Assembly (NCBI GenBank): GCA_902495245.1
Contig: CABUWI010000005.1
Coordinates: 124,001-188,000 of the forward strand
DNA length: 64,000 bases
Direction of reading: 5' to 3'
DNA from: an uncultured Porphyromonadaceae bacterium
GTDB lineage: Bacteria > Bacteroidota > Bacteroidia > Bacteroidales > Muribaculaceae
In this document: in pieces, positions 16,336 through 25,766 of the stretch
How positions within the stretch are numbered: position 1 is the stretch's first letter
Layout: every line of letters begins with the position of its first letter
Translations under genes and position numbers: made by a program
The notes under the pieces: model-generated
Databases searched by the model: none
What the model was told of the DNA's origin: nothing
The model's input: the letters and a program-made list of their open reading frames with translations, nothing else

Positions 16336-16773
16336 ATGCTGAAAGTAAAAATCGTCAACACGAGCGGCTATCCGCTGCCGGCCTACGAGACCTTCGAGGC
16401 CGCCGGCATGGACGTGCGCGCCGCCCTGAAAGAGCCGCAGACGCTCGGCCCGGGCGAGCGCTGCCTCGTGCCCACGGGGCTGCGCATGCAGCTGCCCGCG
16501 GGCTATGAGTGTCAGGTGCGCCCCCGCAGCGGCCTGGCGCTGAAAAAGGGCATCAGCGTGCTCAACACGCCCGGAACCATCGACGCCGACTATCGCGGCG
16601 AGGTGGGCATCATACTCATCAACCTTTCAAACGAACCTTTCGTCATCAATCCGGGCGAGCGCATCGCCCAACTGGTGGTGAAGCAATATGTCCGCGTAGA
16701 GTGGGAGCCGGCTGAGCGTCTTGACGAGACGCAGCGCGGCGACGGCGGCTTCGGACACTCCGGAACGAATTGA
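16336..16773 (+). CDS. dut: dUTP diphosphatase
   Basis: Dut hydrolyses dUTP to dUMP and pyrophosphate, keeping uracil out of DNA and supplying dTMP synthesis. The 145-residue length is typical of the trimeric family. All five motifs are present: AAGMDVRA, RPRSGLALKKGI, NTPGTIDADYRGE, the ERIAQLVV stretch, and the glycine-rich C-terminal RGDGGFGHSG. The stop overlaps the start of the next gene by four bases, so the two are probably translated together. Confidence 0.96.
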   Translation: MLKVKIVNTSGYPLPAYETFEAAGMDVRAALKEPQTLGPGERCLVPTGLRMQLPAGYECQVRPRSGLALKKGISVLNTPGTIDADYRGEVGIILINLSNEPFVINPGERIAQLVVKQYVRVEWEPAERLDETQRGDGGFGHSGTN

Positions 16774-18545
16774 AAACCACCGTCAACGCACGCCTGCTCG
16801 CCGTCTTATTGCTGATTCCGGTCATGCTGCACGCCCTGGCCGCCGGCCGCGACACCGCTGCCGCTGCCGCCGACGAGCGCAAGGCCGACTGGCTCTTCAT
16901 GGAGGCCATGCGCCAGCGCGCCCTTGAGCGCGAAGACCTGGCCTACGCCCTGCTGAGCCGTGCCCTCGAGCTGACGCCCGACAAGTCTGGTCGCGAGGCC
17001 TTCGAGGTCGGGTCGCGGCGAATGCTCATGGCCGACATGGCCGGCGATTCGCTGGCCTTTCAGCGCGCCATGGCGCTGACCGACGCCTATTTCGCCGCTC
17101 ACCCCGCCGACATCTACGCCGGCTCGCTGCTGGCGCGCGTCAATCTGCAGCGGGGCAACGTTGACCGCGCGCTCGAAATCTACAAGATTCTGACCGACGC
17201 CAAGCCCGACAACACGGGCCTCACCGCCGCCAGGGCCGACGCCCTGCTCGGCGCCGCCCGCTTTGACGAGGCCGAGGCTCTATACCGGCGTCTCGAAAAG
17301 AACATGGGGCGCAATACGGCCCTGACCCAGCGCATCTCGAACATAAAAATCTGGAAGGGCGACACCGTCGGCGCCCTGGCCGAGGTCGACGACCTGGTGC
17401 GCGCCCTGCCGCGCAGCGTCGACGCCCTGCAGCTCGGCGCGGCCGCATGCCTGCAGTTCGGCCAACCCGAGCGTGCGCTCGGCTACATTGAGCGCGCCGA
17501 GGCCCTCGACCCCGCCAACGGCACCACATATTATTACGCCTCGAAGGCCTATCGCGCCCTGGGGCGCACGGCCGACTACGAAAATGCCATTCGCGGGGCC
17601 ATTACCGGCGACGACCTCGACCTTGAGGCGCGCCACGAGCTGCTGCGCTATTACCTGTCGGAAGAGATGCGCTTCTCGCCGACCGACGCGCCGCCGGCCG
17701 ACTCGGTGTGTGCCAAGTTCGTGCCGCTGTTCGAGTCGCTGGTCCGGCGCTATCCCCACGACCGCGAGACGCGCGTAATCTACATGTCGTTTCTCGTCAC
17801 TCAGAGCCGCTGGGCCGACGCGGCCGAGCAGATGGGCTATGCCATTGACGCCGACTCGTCAAATCCCGACGATTTCATCTCGCTGGCGCGCCTGCGCGTG
17901 TCGGCCGGCGAGCCCTATGCCAAGGCCCTCGAGGCAGTCGACGCCGGTCTGGGCCATCACCCCGGCGCGGTTAACCTTTATGAGTTCAAAAGCGCGCTGA
18001 TGAACCGCAGCGGCGACCCCGACGGCGCCGTCGGAGTGCTCAGGCAGGCGCTGGCCATCGATACCATTGCCGCCGACGAGCGCGCCGACCTCTGGCGCAA
18101 CATCGGCGACGCCCTGCAGCAGGTGGCCAAGCCCGATTCCGGCGCCATTGCCGACGCCTACGAGCGCGCGCTCGAGCTGAACCCCGACGACGACCTGGCC
18201 ATGAACAACTACGCCTATCGCCTCGCAACCTCGGGCGGCGACCTGCTGCGCGCCAAGGAGCTGATTGCCAAGGCGGTGGTCTATGACCCCGGCTCGGCGA
18301 CATACTATGACACCTACGCCTGGGTGCTCTTCAAACTCGGCGACCTCGAAGGTGCGAAAAAATATATTGACATGGCGCTGCTTTTTGACCGCTCCGAACA
18401 GGAAAACGCGCCCGAGCAGATGAAAGAACTGCTCGAGCATGCGGCCGAAATCTACGAGCGGCTCGGGCAGCCCGACAAAGCCGCCGACTACCGGCAACGG
18501 GCCGGCGCGCTGACTGACGACACCTCCACTACCACTGACGACTGA
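16770..18545 (+). CDS. Secreted tetratricopeptide repeat protein
   Basis: A 591-residue protein with an N-terminal signal-like segment (LLAVLLLIPVMLHALAAG) and a series of TPR helices over most of its length. TPR-like consensus such as PDNTGLTAARADALLGAARFDEA near residue 150 and LNPDDDLAMNNYAYRLA near residue 470 is visible. TPRs mediate protein contacts, so it is likely a periplasmic scaffold. The start codon is TTG at 16770, overlapping the dut stop; no in-frame ATG gives a better signal peptide. The stop shares one base with the next ATG, so dut, this gene and the DUF4292 gene look translationally coupled. Confidence 0.85.
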   Translation: MKTTVNARLLAVLLLIPVMLHALAAGRDTAAAAADERKADWLFMEAMRQRALEREDLAYALLSRALELTPDKSGREAFEVGSRRMLMADMAGDSLAFQRAMALTDAYFAAHPADIYAGSLLARVNLQRGNVDRALEIYKILTDAKPDNTGLTAARADALLGAARFDEAEALYRRLEKNMGRNTALTQRISNIKIWKGDTVGALAEVDDLVRALPRSVDALQLGAAACLQFGQPERALGYIERAEALDPANGTTYYYASKAYRALGRTADYENAIRGAITGDDLDLEARHELLRYYLSEEMRFSPTDAPPADSVCAKFVPLFESLVRRYPHDRETRVIYMSFLVTQSRWADAAEQMGYAIDADSSNPDDFISLARLRVSAGEPYAKALEAVDAGLGHHPGAVNLYEFKSALMNRSGDPDGAVGVLRQALAIDTIAADERADLWRNIGDALQQVAKPDSGAIADAYERALELNPDDDLAMNNYAYRLATSGGDLLRAKELIAKAVVYDPGSATYYDTYAWVLFKLGDLEGAKKYIDMALLFDRSEQENAPEQMKELLEHAAEIYERLGQPDKAADYRQRAGALTDDTSTTTDD

Positions 18546-19177
18546 TGAAACAGATTTTCCAATTACTTATCACATTCCTGCTGATTCTTTCGGCTTCATC
18601 GTGTAAATCGCACAAAGAGGCCACAGGTCAGCTCCAATCGCAACAGATTGAGGCCGAAGAGGCCCGTTGGACCAACGTAACCGTGCCCGTGCGCCTGGCT
18701 GTGGCGTCGCCCGTGAAGCTCTCGTTCAACGGCACGGCCACGCTTGTGCGCGGACGCTACGTGCTGATTTCGCTGCGCATGCTCGGCTTCGAGGTAGGCT
18801 CGGTTTACCTGACGCCTCAGGAGGCCGACGTCGTCGTGAAGCAGCTGTCAAAAATCTGGGTGCAGGAGCCCGTGGCCGACCGCCTGAAGGCCGCGCGGCT
18901 TGATTTCACCACCCTTCAGGATGCTATGCTCGGCAACCGCGACCTGCTGTCGCGCCTGCCCGCTGAGGCCGGCGTGAAGGTCGGCGGCACGGAGGCGTCG
19001 CCCGAGCTCACGGTGAATACCGTGGTCAAGAAAATGCCGGTGCAGGCGTCGCTGACGCTCAATCTCGGCTCGGCCAAGTGGGACGTCGACGAACCGGCCA
19101 CATTCCGCACCCCCGGCGCCGACTATCGCAAAGTGTCGCTCGAACAGGCGCTTAAAGCCCTCGGAGGGGGCAGATAA
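18545..19177 (+). CDS. DUF4292 lipoprotein
   Basis: A 210-residue predicted lipoprotein with the lipobox LSASSC (Cys20). The rest resembles the Bacteroidetes family DUF4292, which has a LolA/LolB-like beta-sheet appearance: SFNGTATLVRGRYVLISLRM followed by LGFEVGSVYLTPQEADVV. That likeness suggests binding of a lipidated or hydrophobic partner at the outer membrane, but this is inference. It lies between the TPR protein and an EnvC-like factor, an order I believe recurs in related genomes. Confidence 0.75.
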   Translation: MKQIFQLLITFLLILSASSCKSHKEATGQLQSQQIEAEEARWTNVTVPVRLAVASPVKLSFNGTATLVRGRYVLISLRMLGFEVGSVYLTPQEADVVVKQLSKIWVQEPVADRLKAARLDFTTLQDAMLGNRDLLSRLPAEAGVKVGGTEASPELTVNTVVKKMPVQASLTLNLGSAKWDVDEPATFRTPGADYRKVSLEQALKALGGGR

Positions 19178-19180
19178 GCC

Positions 19181-20617
19181 ATGGGTCGTCTGCTTCGCAT
19201 TCTGCTTTTTGCCCTGCTGCTTGCGGCGCCGCAGGCCGAGGCCGCGCCGCCGCGTCAGAAGGCCAAGACCACCAAGACCGCCAAATCCAAAAAGACGGCA
19301 AAAAAAGAGTCGACGCCCAAGACCAGCGCCGACGCAAAGCGCCGCCGTCAGCAGACCAGGCAGCAGATGGAGCGCACCGCCCGCGAGCTCAAGGAGGCGG
19401 AGCGCACCCTCGGCGCGAATCTGCGCAAGGTGAGCACCCTCGAGGCCGAGATTGACCGCACGGCGTCGACGTCGACCCTGCTGAAAACCCGCATCGATTC
19501 CTTAGTTGCGCGCGCAACGACAGTGAAAGACTCAATCACCGCCGGCGAGGCCGAACTGGCGCGCCTGCGCGAGCTCTACACGCGCGCCGTGCGCTCGTCG
19601 CGCCGCAACCGCCGCGAAATGAACTCGCTGACGTTCATCTTCTCGGCCGAGACCTTCCGCCAGGCGTGGCGCCGCATGCGCTATCTCGAACAGTATTCAA
19701 AATGGCGCGAGCGCAAGACGGCTCAGATCAACGACGTTGTGGCCCGGCTCGAAGGCCAGAAAGAAGAATTAGAGCAGATGAAGGTCCGCCTGACCAATCT
19801 GCGCACGGAGTCGCTGGCCCACGAGCGCAAGCTGCGCAACGACCGCGCCGAGTTGCAGACGGCCGTCGGCTCGCTTCAGGGCAAGCAGAAGGAGCTGAAC
19901 GCCATGTTGCAGCGCCAGAAGTCGACCCTTGACCGCCTCGATGCCGAAATCGAGCGCCTGATTCTGAAAGAGGCCGAAGAGCAGCGCCGACGCGAGGAGG
20001 AAGCCGCCCGACGCCGTGCCGACGAGGAGGCCCGCCGCAAGGCTGCCGAGGCCGAGCGCAAGGCTGCCGAGGCTTCCGAAATGGCGCGCAAGGTGCTCGG
20101 CGACGACGGCAAGAAATCGAAAACCAAGCCCGCCAAACCGGCCGAGACTCCCAAGCCGAAGAGCGATTTCAAGCCCGGAGCAACGGCCGAGAACTCGCCC
20201 GGAAACTTCGCCGCCCAGAAGGGCAAGCTCCCCTCGCCGCTGAGCCACACCTACGTCGTGGTGCAGGGGTTTGGCGTGCAGAAACACCGCTCCATCTCCA
20301 CCCTCGAGGTCAACAACCCCGGCGTGGACCTCGAAACGGCAGCGTCGGCCACGGCCCGCGCCGTCTATCCCGGCGTCGTCTCGGCCGTGTTCCTTCAGGA
20401 CGGCCTGGGCCACGTGGTGCTCGTGCGCCACGGCGAGTATCTCACCGTCTATGCCAACGTGCGCGTGCTCTCGGTCAAGAAGGGCCAGAAGCTAAAGACG
20501 GGCGACGTCATCGGCACTGTCGGCGCCAGCGACGTGAACCCCACGCGCGGACTGCTGCACTTTGAAATCAGGCGCGAACGCGAAAAATTCGATCCCCGCC
20601 TATGGCTAAAGCGCTGA
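19181..20617 (+). CDS. EnvC-like murein hydrolase activator (degenerate LytM domain)
   Basis: The 478-residue protein has a signal peptide, a Lys/Ala-rich stretch, long coiled coils (about residues 45-300), an Ala/Glu/Arg-rich helix and a C-terminal M23/LytM domain (about residues 345-478). In active M23 peptidases the zinc is held by H-x-x-x-D and H-x-H motifs. Here the first His is replaced (NNPGVDLE) and the HLxH-type site reads YANV, although LLHFEIR is kept. The domain is therefore probably not a peptidase. E. coli EnvC has the same build and activates cell-wall amidases during division. The gene overlaps the flippase gene by 16 bases. Confidence 0.85.
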   Translation: MGRLLRILLFALLLAAPQAEAAPPRQKAKTTKTAKSKKTAKKESTPKTSADAKRRRQQTRQQMERTARELKEAERTLGANLRKVSTLEAEIDRTASTSTLLKTRIDSLVARATTVKDSITAGEAELARLRELYTRAVRSSRRNRREMNSLTFIFSAETFRQAWRRMRYLEQYSKWRERKTAQINDVVARLEGQKEELEQMKVRLTNLRTESLAHERKLRNDRAELQTAVGSLQGKQKELNAMLQRQKSTLDRLDAEIERLILKEAEEQRRREEEAARRRADEEARRKAAEAERKAAEASEMARKVLGDDGKKSKTKPAKPAETPKPKSDFKPGATAENSPGNFAAQKGKLPSPLSHTYVVVQGFGVQKHRSISTLEVNNPGVDLETAASATARAVYPGVVSAVFLQDGLGHVVLVRHGEYLTVYANVRVLSVKKGQKLKTGDVIGTVGASDVNPTRGLLHFEIRREREKFDPRLWLKR

Positions 20618-21936
20618 CCGCACGAGTGGTGAAGTCCATTTCGCTGCTGGGCTCGACCCAGGGGCTGAACATGGTCTGCACCGTCGTGAGGCTCAAGGTG
20701 CTGTCGGTGCTCGTGGGGCCGGCCGGTGTCGGCCTGATGGGCGCGCTGACTCAGAGCGCCGAGATGATTGGCAACCTTTCGCAGCTCAACATACGCACCA
20801 CAGCCGTGCGCGACCTCGCGTCGGCTCCCCGCGGGCGCTTCGACGCCACGCTCACGGCCGTGCGCCGCTACGGGCGGCTGCTCGGCCTTGTCGGCGCCGC
20901 GCTCATGTTTCTGTTCGCGCCGCTGCTGGCCGAATTCACTTTCCCGCGAGGCGGCATGGCCTGGGCCTACCGCATCGCGGCCGCGTCGGTGCTGTTTCAG
21001 GCGCTGCAGGGCTCGGAGCTGGTGGTGCTGCAGGCAACGTCCAACTATCGGCAGATTGCCGCCTCGTCGCTGCTCACGGCCGTAGTCGGGTTGCTCATCG
21101 CCGTGCCGCTCTATTGGTTTCTGCGTCTTGACGGCGTGGCGCCCTCAATCGTGGCCTACAGCGTCGTGGCATGGCTCGGCGCCATGTGGTTCTCGCGCCG
21201 TTTTCGTCCGCAGGGCGTCCGTCCGCCGTGGCGCGCAAGCCTCGCCGAGGGCCGCGGATTCATCGCCCTGGGCGTCGTGCTCACCCTCACGGCGCTCGGC
21301 TCCGACCTCGTCAACTTCCTTTTCATGGCCTTTATGGGCCGGAAGGGCGAAACCGAACTGGGACTCTTTCAGGCCGGCTACACAATGGTGTGGCGCTATG
21401 CCGCCGTCTTTTTCACCGCCTTCTCGCTCGAATTCTATCCACGCCTGTCGCGCCTGAGCCGCACGCCCGGCCGCATGCGCCCGCTGCTCACCCATCAGTC
21501 AATCATCACGACGCTCATGCTGTTGCCTTGCGCGCTGCTGGTCATCGCGCTTGCGCCCTGGCTGATACGCCTGGTCTATAGCGGCGAGTTTCTCGGCGTG
21601 CGCCCCTATCTGGTCTGGGGCATGGCCGCGACGATGGTGCGGCCGTTCACGTCGACCATCAGCTACGCCTTTCTCGCCGCCGGCCGCGGCCGCGTCTTCG
21701 CCCTGACCGAACTCACGTCGGTTGCCGTCGGCCTCGGGCTCAACATCGGCGGCTACACCCTCGGCGGCTTCGAGGGCCTGGGCCTCGCCATGGTGGTCTG
21801 GATGACCATCGAGGCGATGCTTGTCGGCTTCGTCGCGCGCCGCCACGGCCTCCCCGTGCCCGGCCGCCGCGCCTTCCTCATCACCGCCGCCTCCCTCGCC
21901 GCCGCCTCCCTCGCCGCCCTCCTCCTCACCCTCTGA
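20602..21936 (+). CDS. Polysaccharide/oligosaccharide flippase (Wzx/MATE-like)
   Basis: A 444-residue integral membrane protein with about 12 hydrophobic segments. It begins VVKSISLLGSTQGLNMVCTVVRLKVLSVLVGP, a layout typical of O-antigen or enterobacterial-common-antigen translocases of the MOP superfamily. It would move undecaprenyl-linked oligosaccharides across the inner membrane. No glycosyltransferase genes are adjacent, so the substrate is unknown; a housekeeping surface glycan is plausible. The start overlaps the EnvC-like gene by 16 bases. Confidence 0.8.
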   Translation: MAKALTARVVKSISLLGSTQGLNMVCTVVRLKVLSVLVGPAGVGLMGALTQSAEMIGNLSQLNIRTTAVRDLASAPRGRFDATLTAVRRYGRLLGLVGAALMFLFAPLLAEFTFPRGGMAWAYRIAAASVLFQALQGSELVVLQATSNYRQIAASSLLTAVVGLLIAVPLYWFLRLDGVAPSIVAYSVVAWLGAMWFSRRFRPQGVRPPWRASLAEGRGFIALGVVLTLTALGSDLVNFLFMAFMGRKGETELGLFQAGYTMVWRYAAVFFTAFSLEFYPRLSRLSRTPGRMRPLLTHQSIITTLMLLPCALLVIALAPWLIRLVYSGEFLGVRPYLVWGMAATMVRPFTSTISYAFLAAGRGRVFALTELTSVAVGLGLNIGGYTLGGFEGLGLAMVVWMTIEAMLVGFVARRHGLPVPGRRAFLITAASLAAASLAALLLTL

Positions 21937-22030
21937 TTCTCCCGCAATGAATTATGCCGCAGGCATGACCTGATGCTGTTAACTTAGGAAATTATCGATG
22001 GAATCCTCACAGATTGCATTATGCCAAAGG

Positions 22031-22125
22031 GTAGGGACGCACGGTTCGTGCGTCCGCTTTGCGGAATATGTAACATGTTGTAGTATCGACGATTACGTGC
22101 GGACGCACGGGCCGTGCGTCCCTAC
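22031..22125. repeat. REP-like inverted pair, family 1 (locus C)
   Basis: A 95-bp element with GTAG-headed hairpin arms at both ends. Its centre (GTAACATGTTG, then GATTACGTGC) resembles the centre of locus F at 53.5 kb, so those two copies are probably closest relatives. It lies between the flippase gene and the promoter of the small membrane protein gene. Confidence 0.85.
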
Positions 22126-22146
22126 TCTTGCCGTTTTTGCCATGCC

Positions 22147-22178
22147 TTTGTAAATACCGAGAAAATTTATTATTTTTG
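22147..22178 (+). promoter_or_regulatory. Consensus Bacteroidetes promoter
   Basis: TTTG at 22147-22150, a 20-base spacer, and TATTTTTG at 22171-22178 fit the consensus exactly. It places transcription start near 22185 and so fixes the downstream start codon at 22213 rather than at earlier in-frame codons. Confidence 0.8.
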
Positions 22179-22212
22179 CATCGGAAAATCACCTGAACCA
22201 AAGATATTGTTT

Positions 22213-22506
22213 ATGCCGCAGATAACCAAGGTTGCCAAATTCTTTTATGACAATAAAAACGACTTCCAGCTCATCATGTACGTCGTTTCGCAGATGGTCA
22301 TTCTTTTCGCATGGGGTTTCGCGCCGGCGATTGCCGGAATTGTTGCCGTGCTCTCGGTTGTGGTGTGGCTGAGTCAGGTGTATTGTCTGAGATTCTGCGC
22401 GCATCTTTCGTCGTTTCAGGTGATGAAACAATCCGTTTTCGGTCTCTTCTTCGCCGTCTTCATGGTTGTCCAGGCGATCCTTGTAATCCTCGTCGACCGG
22501 ATATGA
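22213..22506 (+). CDS. Small membrane protein, unknown
   Basis: A 97-residue protein that I do not recognise. After a basic, hydrophilic N-terminus (MPQITKVAKFFYDNKNDFQL) it has three hydrophobic stretches at about residues 20-36, 38-55 and 68-92, separated by short polar turns, so it should sit in the inner membrane. The start at 22213 is chosen because a consensus promoter ends 35 bases upstream; the frame is open further upstream, but through the promoter and a repeat. It precedes the beta-galactosidase gene by 136 bases, which has its own -7 element. Confidence 0.65.
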   Translation: MPQITKVAKFFYDNKNDFQLIMYVVSQMVILFAWGFAPAIAGIVAVLSVVVWLSQVYCLRFCAHLSSFQVMKQSVFGLFFAVFMVVQAILVILVDRI

Positions 22507-22595
22507 TATAGTGTCCGACCCCGATAAACCGTCTTTTGCCGCCGACGCCGGCAAAAGTAGAGGGGGGAGGTGGCGGCGGTTTCGGGAAATTTGCG

Positions 22596-22603
22596 TAACT
22601 TTG
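22596..22603 (+). promoter_or_regulatory. -7 element before the beta-galactosidase gene
   Basis: TAACTTTG matches TAnnTTTG and lies 39 bases before the ATG at 22643. No good -33 box is seen at the right distance, which may mean that an activator is needed. Confidence 0.55.
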
Positions 22604-22642
22604 TGGATAGTTAACCATAATCCATAGATTACCGCAAAGAAC

Positions 22643-25600
22643 ATGAAGAGATTTGTTTCATTGGTGGCGGCCGGAGTGTGTCTTGCGGCCGCAGGTCAGA
22701 CCTTTACCGAGTGGCATGACCCTCAGGTCAATGCGCTGAACCGGCTGCCGATGCGCGCGGCCTTCGCGCCCGACGGTCAGAAGCGCCTGAGCCTTCACGG
22801 CGACTGGGCGTTCAACTGGGTGGAGAATGCCGACGAGCGACCGACCGGTTTTTTCCGTCCCGACTTCGACGCCTCGGCGTGGGGCGTGATGCCCGTGCCG
22901 GGCGTGTGGGAGCTCAACGGCTACGGCGACCCGCAGTATGTCAATATCGGTTACCCCTGGCGCAACGACTTCAGCAACAACCCGCCCGAGGTGCCCGTGG
23001 CCAAGAACCACGTCGGCTCATATCGCAGGAGTTTTCTGATTCCCGCCGACTGGGCCGGTGAGGAAATCATTGCCCGGCTGGGGTCGGTAACGTCCAATGT
23101 CTACCTCTGGGTCAACGGCCGTTTCGTCGGCTATAGCGAGGACTCCAAACTCGAGCCGGAGTTCGACATCACCAAGTTCGTAAAGCCCGGCCGCGAGAAC
23201 CTGATTGCGATGCAGGTGTTCCGCTGGAGCGACGGCACGTATCTCGAAGACCAGGACTTCTGGCGCCTGAGCGGCACGGCGCGCGACAGCTATCTCTACA
23301 CCCGCCCCAAGGGCGCCCGCCTCGAGGATATCCGCGTTACGCCCGACCTCACGAACAATTACACCGACGGCAAGCTGACGGTTGACCTCACGCTCAAGGG
23401 CAGCCCCGAGGTGGAGCTGACGCTGACCGCCCCCGACGACACTCAGGTGGCCGCGGCCTCGCTCAAGGGCGGCGCCGGTAACCGCCGCGCCGAACTCAAT
23501 GTGGCCAGTCCGCTGAAATGGAGCGCCGAAACGCCGAATCTCTACACTCTGACGGCCACCCTTTCTAACGCCGGCAAGGTGATTGAGCGCGTGCCCGTGA
23601 AGGTCGGCTTCCGCAAGGTGGAGATGAAAAACAGGCAGCTGCTGGTCAACGGGCAACCCATAATCATCAAGGGCGTCGACCGCCACGAGCTTGACCCCGA
23701 CGGCGGCTATGTGGTGAGCCGCGAGCGCATGCTGCAGGACCTGCGCATAATGAAAGAGAACAACATCAACGCCGTGCGCACCAGCCATTACCCCAACGAC
23801 AACCTCTGGTATGACCTCTGCGACTCGGTGGGCATCTACGTCGTGGCCGAGGCCAACCTCGAGAGCCATGGCATGGGCTACGGCGAGCACACTCTCGCCA
23901 AGGTTCCCGCCTGGGAGAAGGCCCACCTCGAGCGCAACGAGCGCAATGTGGCCCGCAATTTCAACCACCCCTCCGTAATTATCTGGAGCATGGGCAACGA
24001 GGCCGGCGACGGCCCGAACTTCGAGAAGGTGTATGCCATGATAAAGAAGACGGACCCCTCGCGCCCCGTGCAGTATGAGCGCGCCGGCCTCAACCCCTGG
24101 ACCGACATCTACTGCCCGATGTACGCATCGCCCGATTGGGTGGCGCAATATGCCGCCGACCCCGCCTCGACGCGCCCGATAATACAGTGCGAGTATAACC
24201 ACGTCATGGGCAACAGCGGCGGCGGTTTCAAGGAATACATGGACCTGACGCGCCGCGACTCGCTCAATCAGGGCGGCTTCATCTGGGACTTCGTCGACCA
24301 GAGCCTGCGCAAGGTGCTGCCCGACGGCACCGAAATCTATGCCTACGGCGGCGACTATAACGCCTACGACGCCTCCGACAATAATTTCTGCGACAACGGC
24401 CTCATCTCGCCCGACCGCGTGCCCAATCCCCACATGGCCGAGGTGGCCCATCAGTACCAGAGCATCTGGGCAACGCCCGTCGACCTTGCCAAGGGCCTTG
24501 TCGAAGTGTTCAACGAGAACTTCTTCACCGACCTTTCCGACTGCCGGCTGCGCTGGACGCTCCTTTGCGACGGCAAGGCGCTGCAGAGCGGCGTGGCCAC
24601 TCTTCCGGCCATCGCGCCGCAGGCAAAGGCCACGGTTGAGCTGCCCTACACGCTGCCGGCCGACGCCGACGGCAAGGAGCTGCTGCTCAACCTTGAGTTC
24701 GTCTCCTTGGCCGAAAAATCGCTTGTGGCCGCCGGCCACGTCGTGGCGCGCAATCAGCTACCCATCGCTCCATATTCCTTCGCCGAACCGGCTATTGCCA
24801 CCTCCACTCGCGAGCTGACCGTCGACTCTAAAAATTCCAACCGCTTGATTATCCGGTCGGCGGCCGCGCGTTTCGAGTTCGACCGCAATGACGGATTCCT
24901 CTGCGTCTACGATGTCAACGGCCTCAAGATGCTCACCGCCGACGGCAAATTGACTCCCAACTTCTGGCGCGCGCCGACCGACAATGACTACGGCGCAGAC
25001 CTTGCCCGCAAGCGCGCCGTCTGGCGCCACCCGCAGCTGAACCTGACCTCGCTCTCGGCGGGCGATGTCAAGGACGGCACCATCTCTGTTACCGCCACAT
25101 ACGACATGCCGCAGGTCAACTCGCGCCTGCAGATGACCTACACCCTCAACGCCGACGGACAGATGCTGCTCACCTCCTCGCTCACCCCGGGCAGCGACGC
25201 CGCCTCGCAGCCCGAGCCCTTCCGTTTCGGCATACAGATGCAGATGCCCCGCTCGATGGACATCAGCAACTTCTACGGCCGCGGACCCGTCGAGAACTAC
25301 GTTGACCGCCGTTCGTCAGCCTTCCTTGGCCGCTACCGTCAGACCGCCGACGAGCAGGCCTATCCCTACATACGTCCGCAAGAAACAGGCACCAAGAGCG
25401 ACATTCGCCAATGGGCGCAGACCAACCGCGGCGGCCGCGGCCTGCTCATCACCTCCGGCGCCCCCTTCTTCGGCTCCGCTCTGCGCTATTCAATCGAATC
25501 GCTCGACAACGGCGACCAAAAGACGCAGCGCCACTTCCCTCAGGTCAAGCAGGCCGACTATGTCAACCTGCTCATTGACGGCCAACAGAGCGGCGTGGGC

Positions 25601-25702
25601 GGCATCGACAGCTGGGGCGCACTCCCTCTGCCTCAATACCGCCTCCCCCTCGCCCCCTACTCGCTGACACTGCTCCTCACCCCCGTCTCGACCGTTTTCT
25701 AA
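22643..25702 (+). CDS. Exported GH2 beta-galactosidase
   Basis: A 1019-residue glycoside hydrolase family 2 enzyme of the long LacZ type. A signal peptide (MKRFVSLVAAGVCLAAAG) sends it to the periplasm or beyond. The order is sugar-binding jelly roll (about 40-230), Ig-like domain, TIM barrel (about 330-620), then the C-terminal beta-sandwich and small-chain domain. The acid/base is Glu453 in SMGNEAGDG and the nucleophile Glu517 in QCEYNHVMGNS. It should release terminal beta-galactose from dietary or host glycans. No SusC/SusD pair is next to it, so it is not part of a classic polysaccharide utilisation locus here. Confidence 0.92.
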   Translation: MKRFVSLVAAGVCLAAAGQTFTEWHDPQVNALNRLPMRAAFAPDGQKRLSLHGDWAFNWVENADERPTGFFRPDFDASAWGVMPVPGVWELNGYGDPQYVNIGYPWRNDFSNNPPEVPVAKNHVGSYRRSFLIPADWAGEEIIARLGSVTSNVYLWVNGRFVGYSEDSKLEPEFDITKFVKPGRENLIAMQVFRWSDGTYLEDQDFWRLSGTARDSYLYTRPKGARLEDIRVTPDLTNNYTDGKLTVDLTLKGSPEVELTLTAPDDTQVAAASLKGGAGNRRAELNVASPLKWSAETPNLYTLTATLSNAGKVIERVPVKVGFRKVEMKNRQLLVNGQPIIIKGVDRHELDPDGGYVVSRERMLQDLRIMKENNINAVRTSHYPNDNLWYDLCDSVGIYVVAEANLESHGMGYGEHTLAKVPAWEKAHLERNERNVARNFNHPSVIIWSMGNEAGDGPNFEKVYAMIKKTDPSRPVQYERAGLNPWTDIYCPMYASPDWVAQYAADPASTRPIIQCEYNHVMGNSGGGFKEYMDLTRRDSLNQGGFIWDFVDQSLRKVLPDGTEIYAYGGDYNAYDASDNNFCDNGLISPDRVPNPHMAEVAHQYQSIWATPVDLAKGLVEVFNENFFTDLSDCRLRWTLLCDGKALQSGVATLPAIAPQAKATVELPYTLPADADGKELLLNLEFVSLAEKSLVAAGHVVARNQLPIAPYSFAEPAIATSTRELTVDSKNSNRLIIRSAAARFEFDRNDGFLCVYDVNGLKMLTADGKLTPNFWRAPTDNDYGADLARKRAVWRHPQLNLTSLSAGDVKDGTISVTATYDMPQVNSRLQMTYTLNADGQMLLTSSLTPGSDAASQPEPFRFGIQMQMPRSMDISNFYGRGPVENYVDRRSSAFLGRYRQTADEQAYPYIRPQETGTKSDIRQWAQTNRGGRGLLITSGAPFFGSALRYSIESLDNGDQKTQRHFPQVKQADYVNLLIDGQQSGVGGIDSWGALPLPQYRLPLAPYSLTLLLTPVSTVF

Positions 25703-25766
25703 CGGTCGGGACGTCCCGCAAAATTTGTGATGCTGTTATCCTCTTGATGTTTCAGCAGACATTTTT

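Noticed and set aside
23018..24739. Long open frame on the minus strand opposite the beta-galactosidase gene
   Set aside because: It is the antisense image of a GC-rich gene; the plus strand has catalytic motifs and the minus frame has no recognisable domain.
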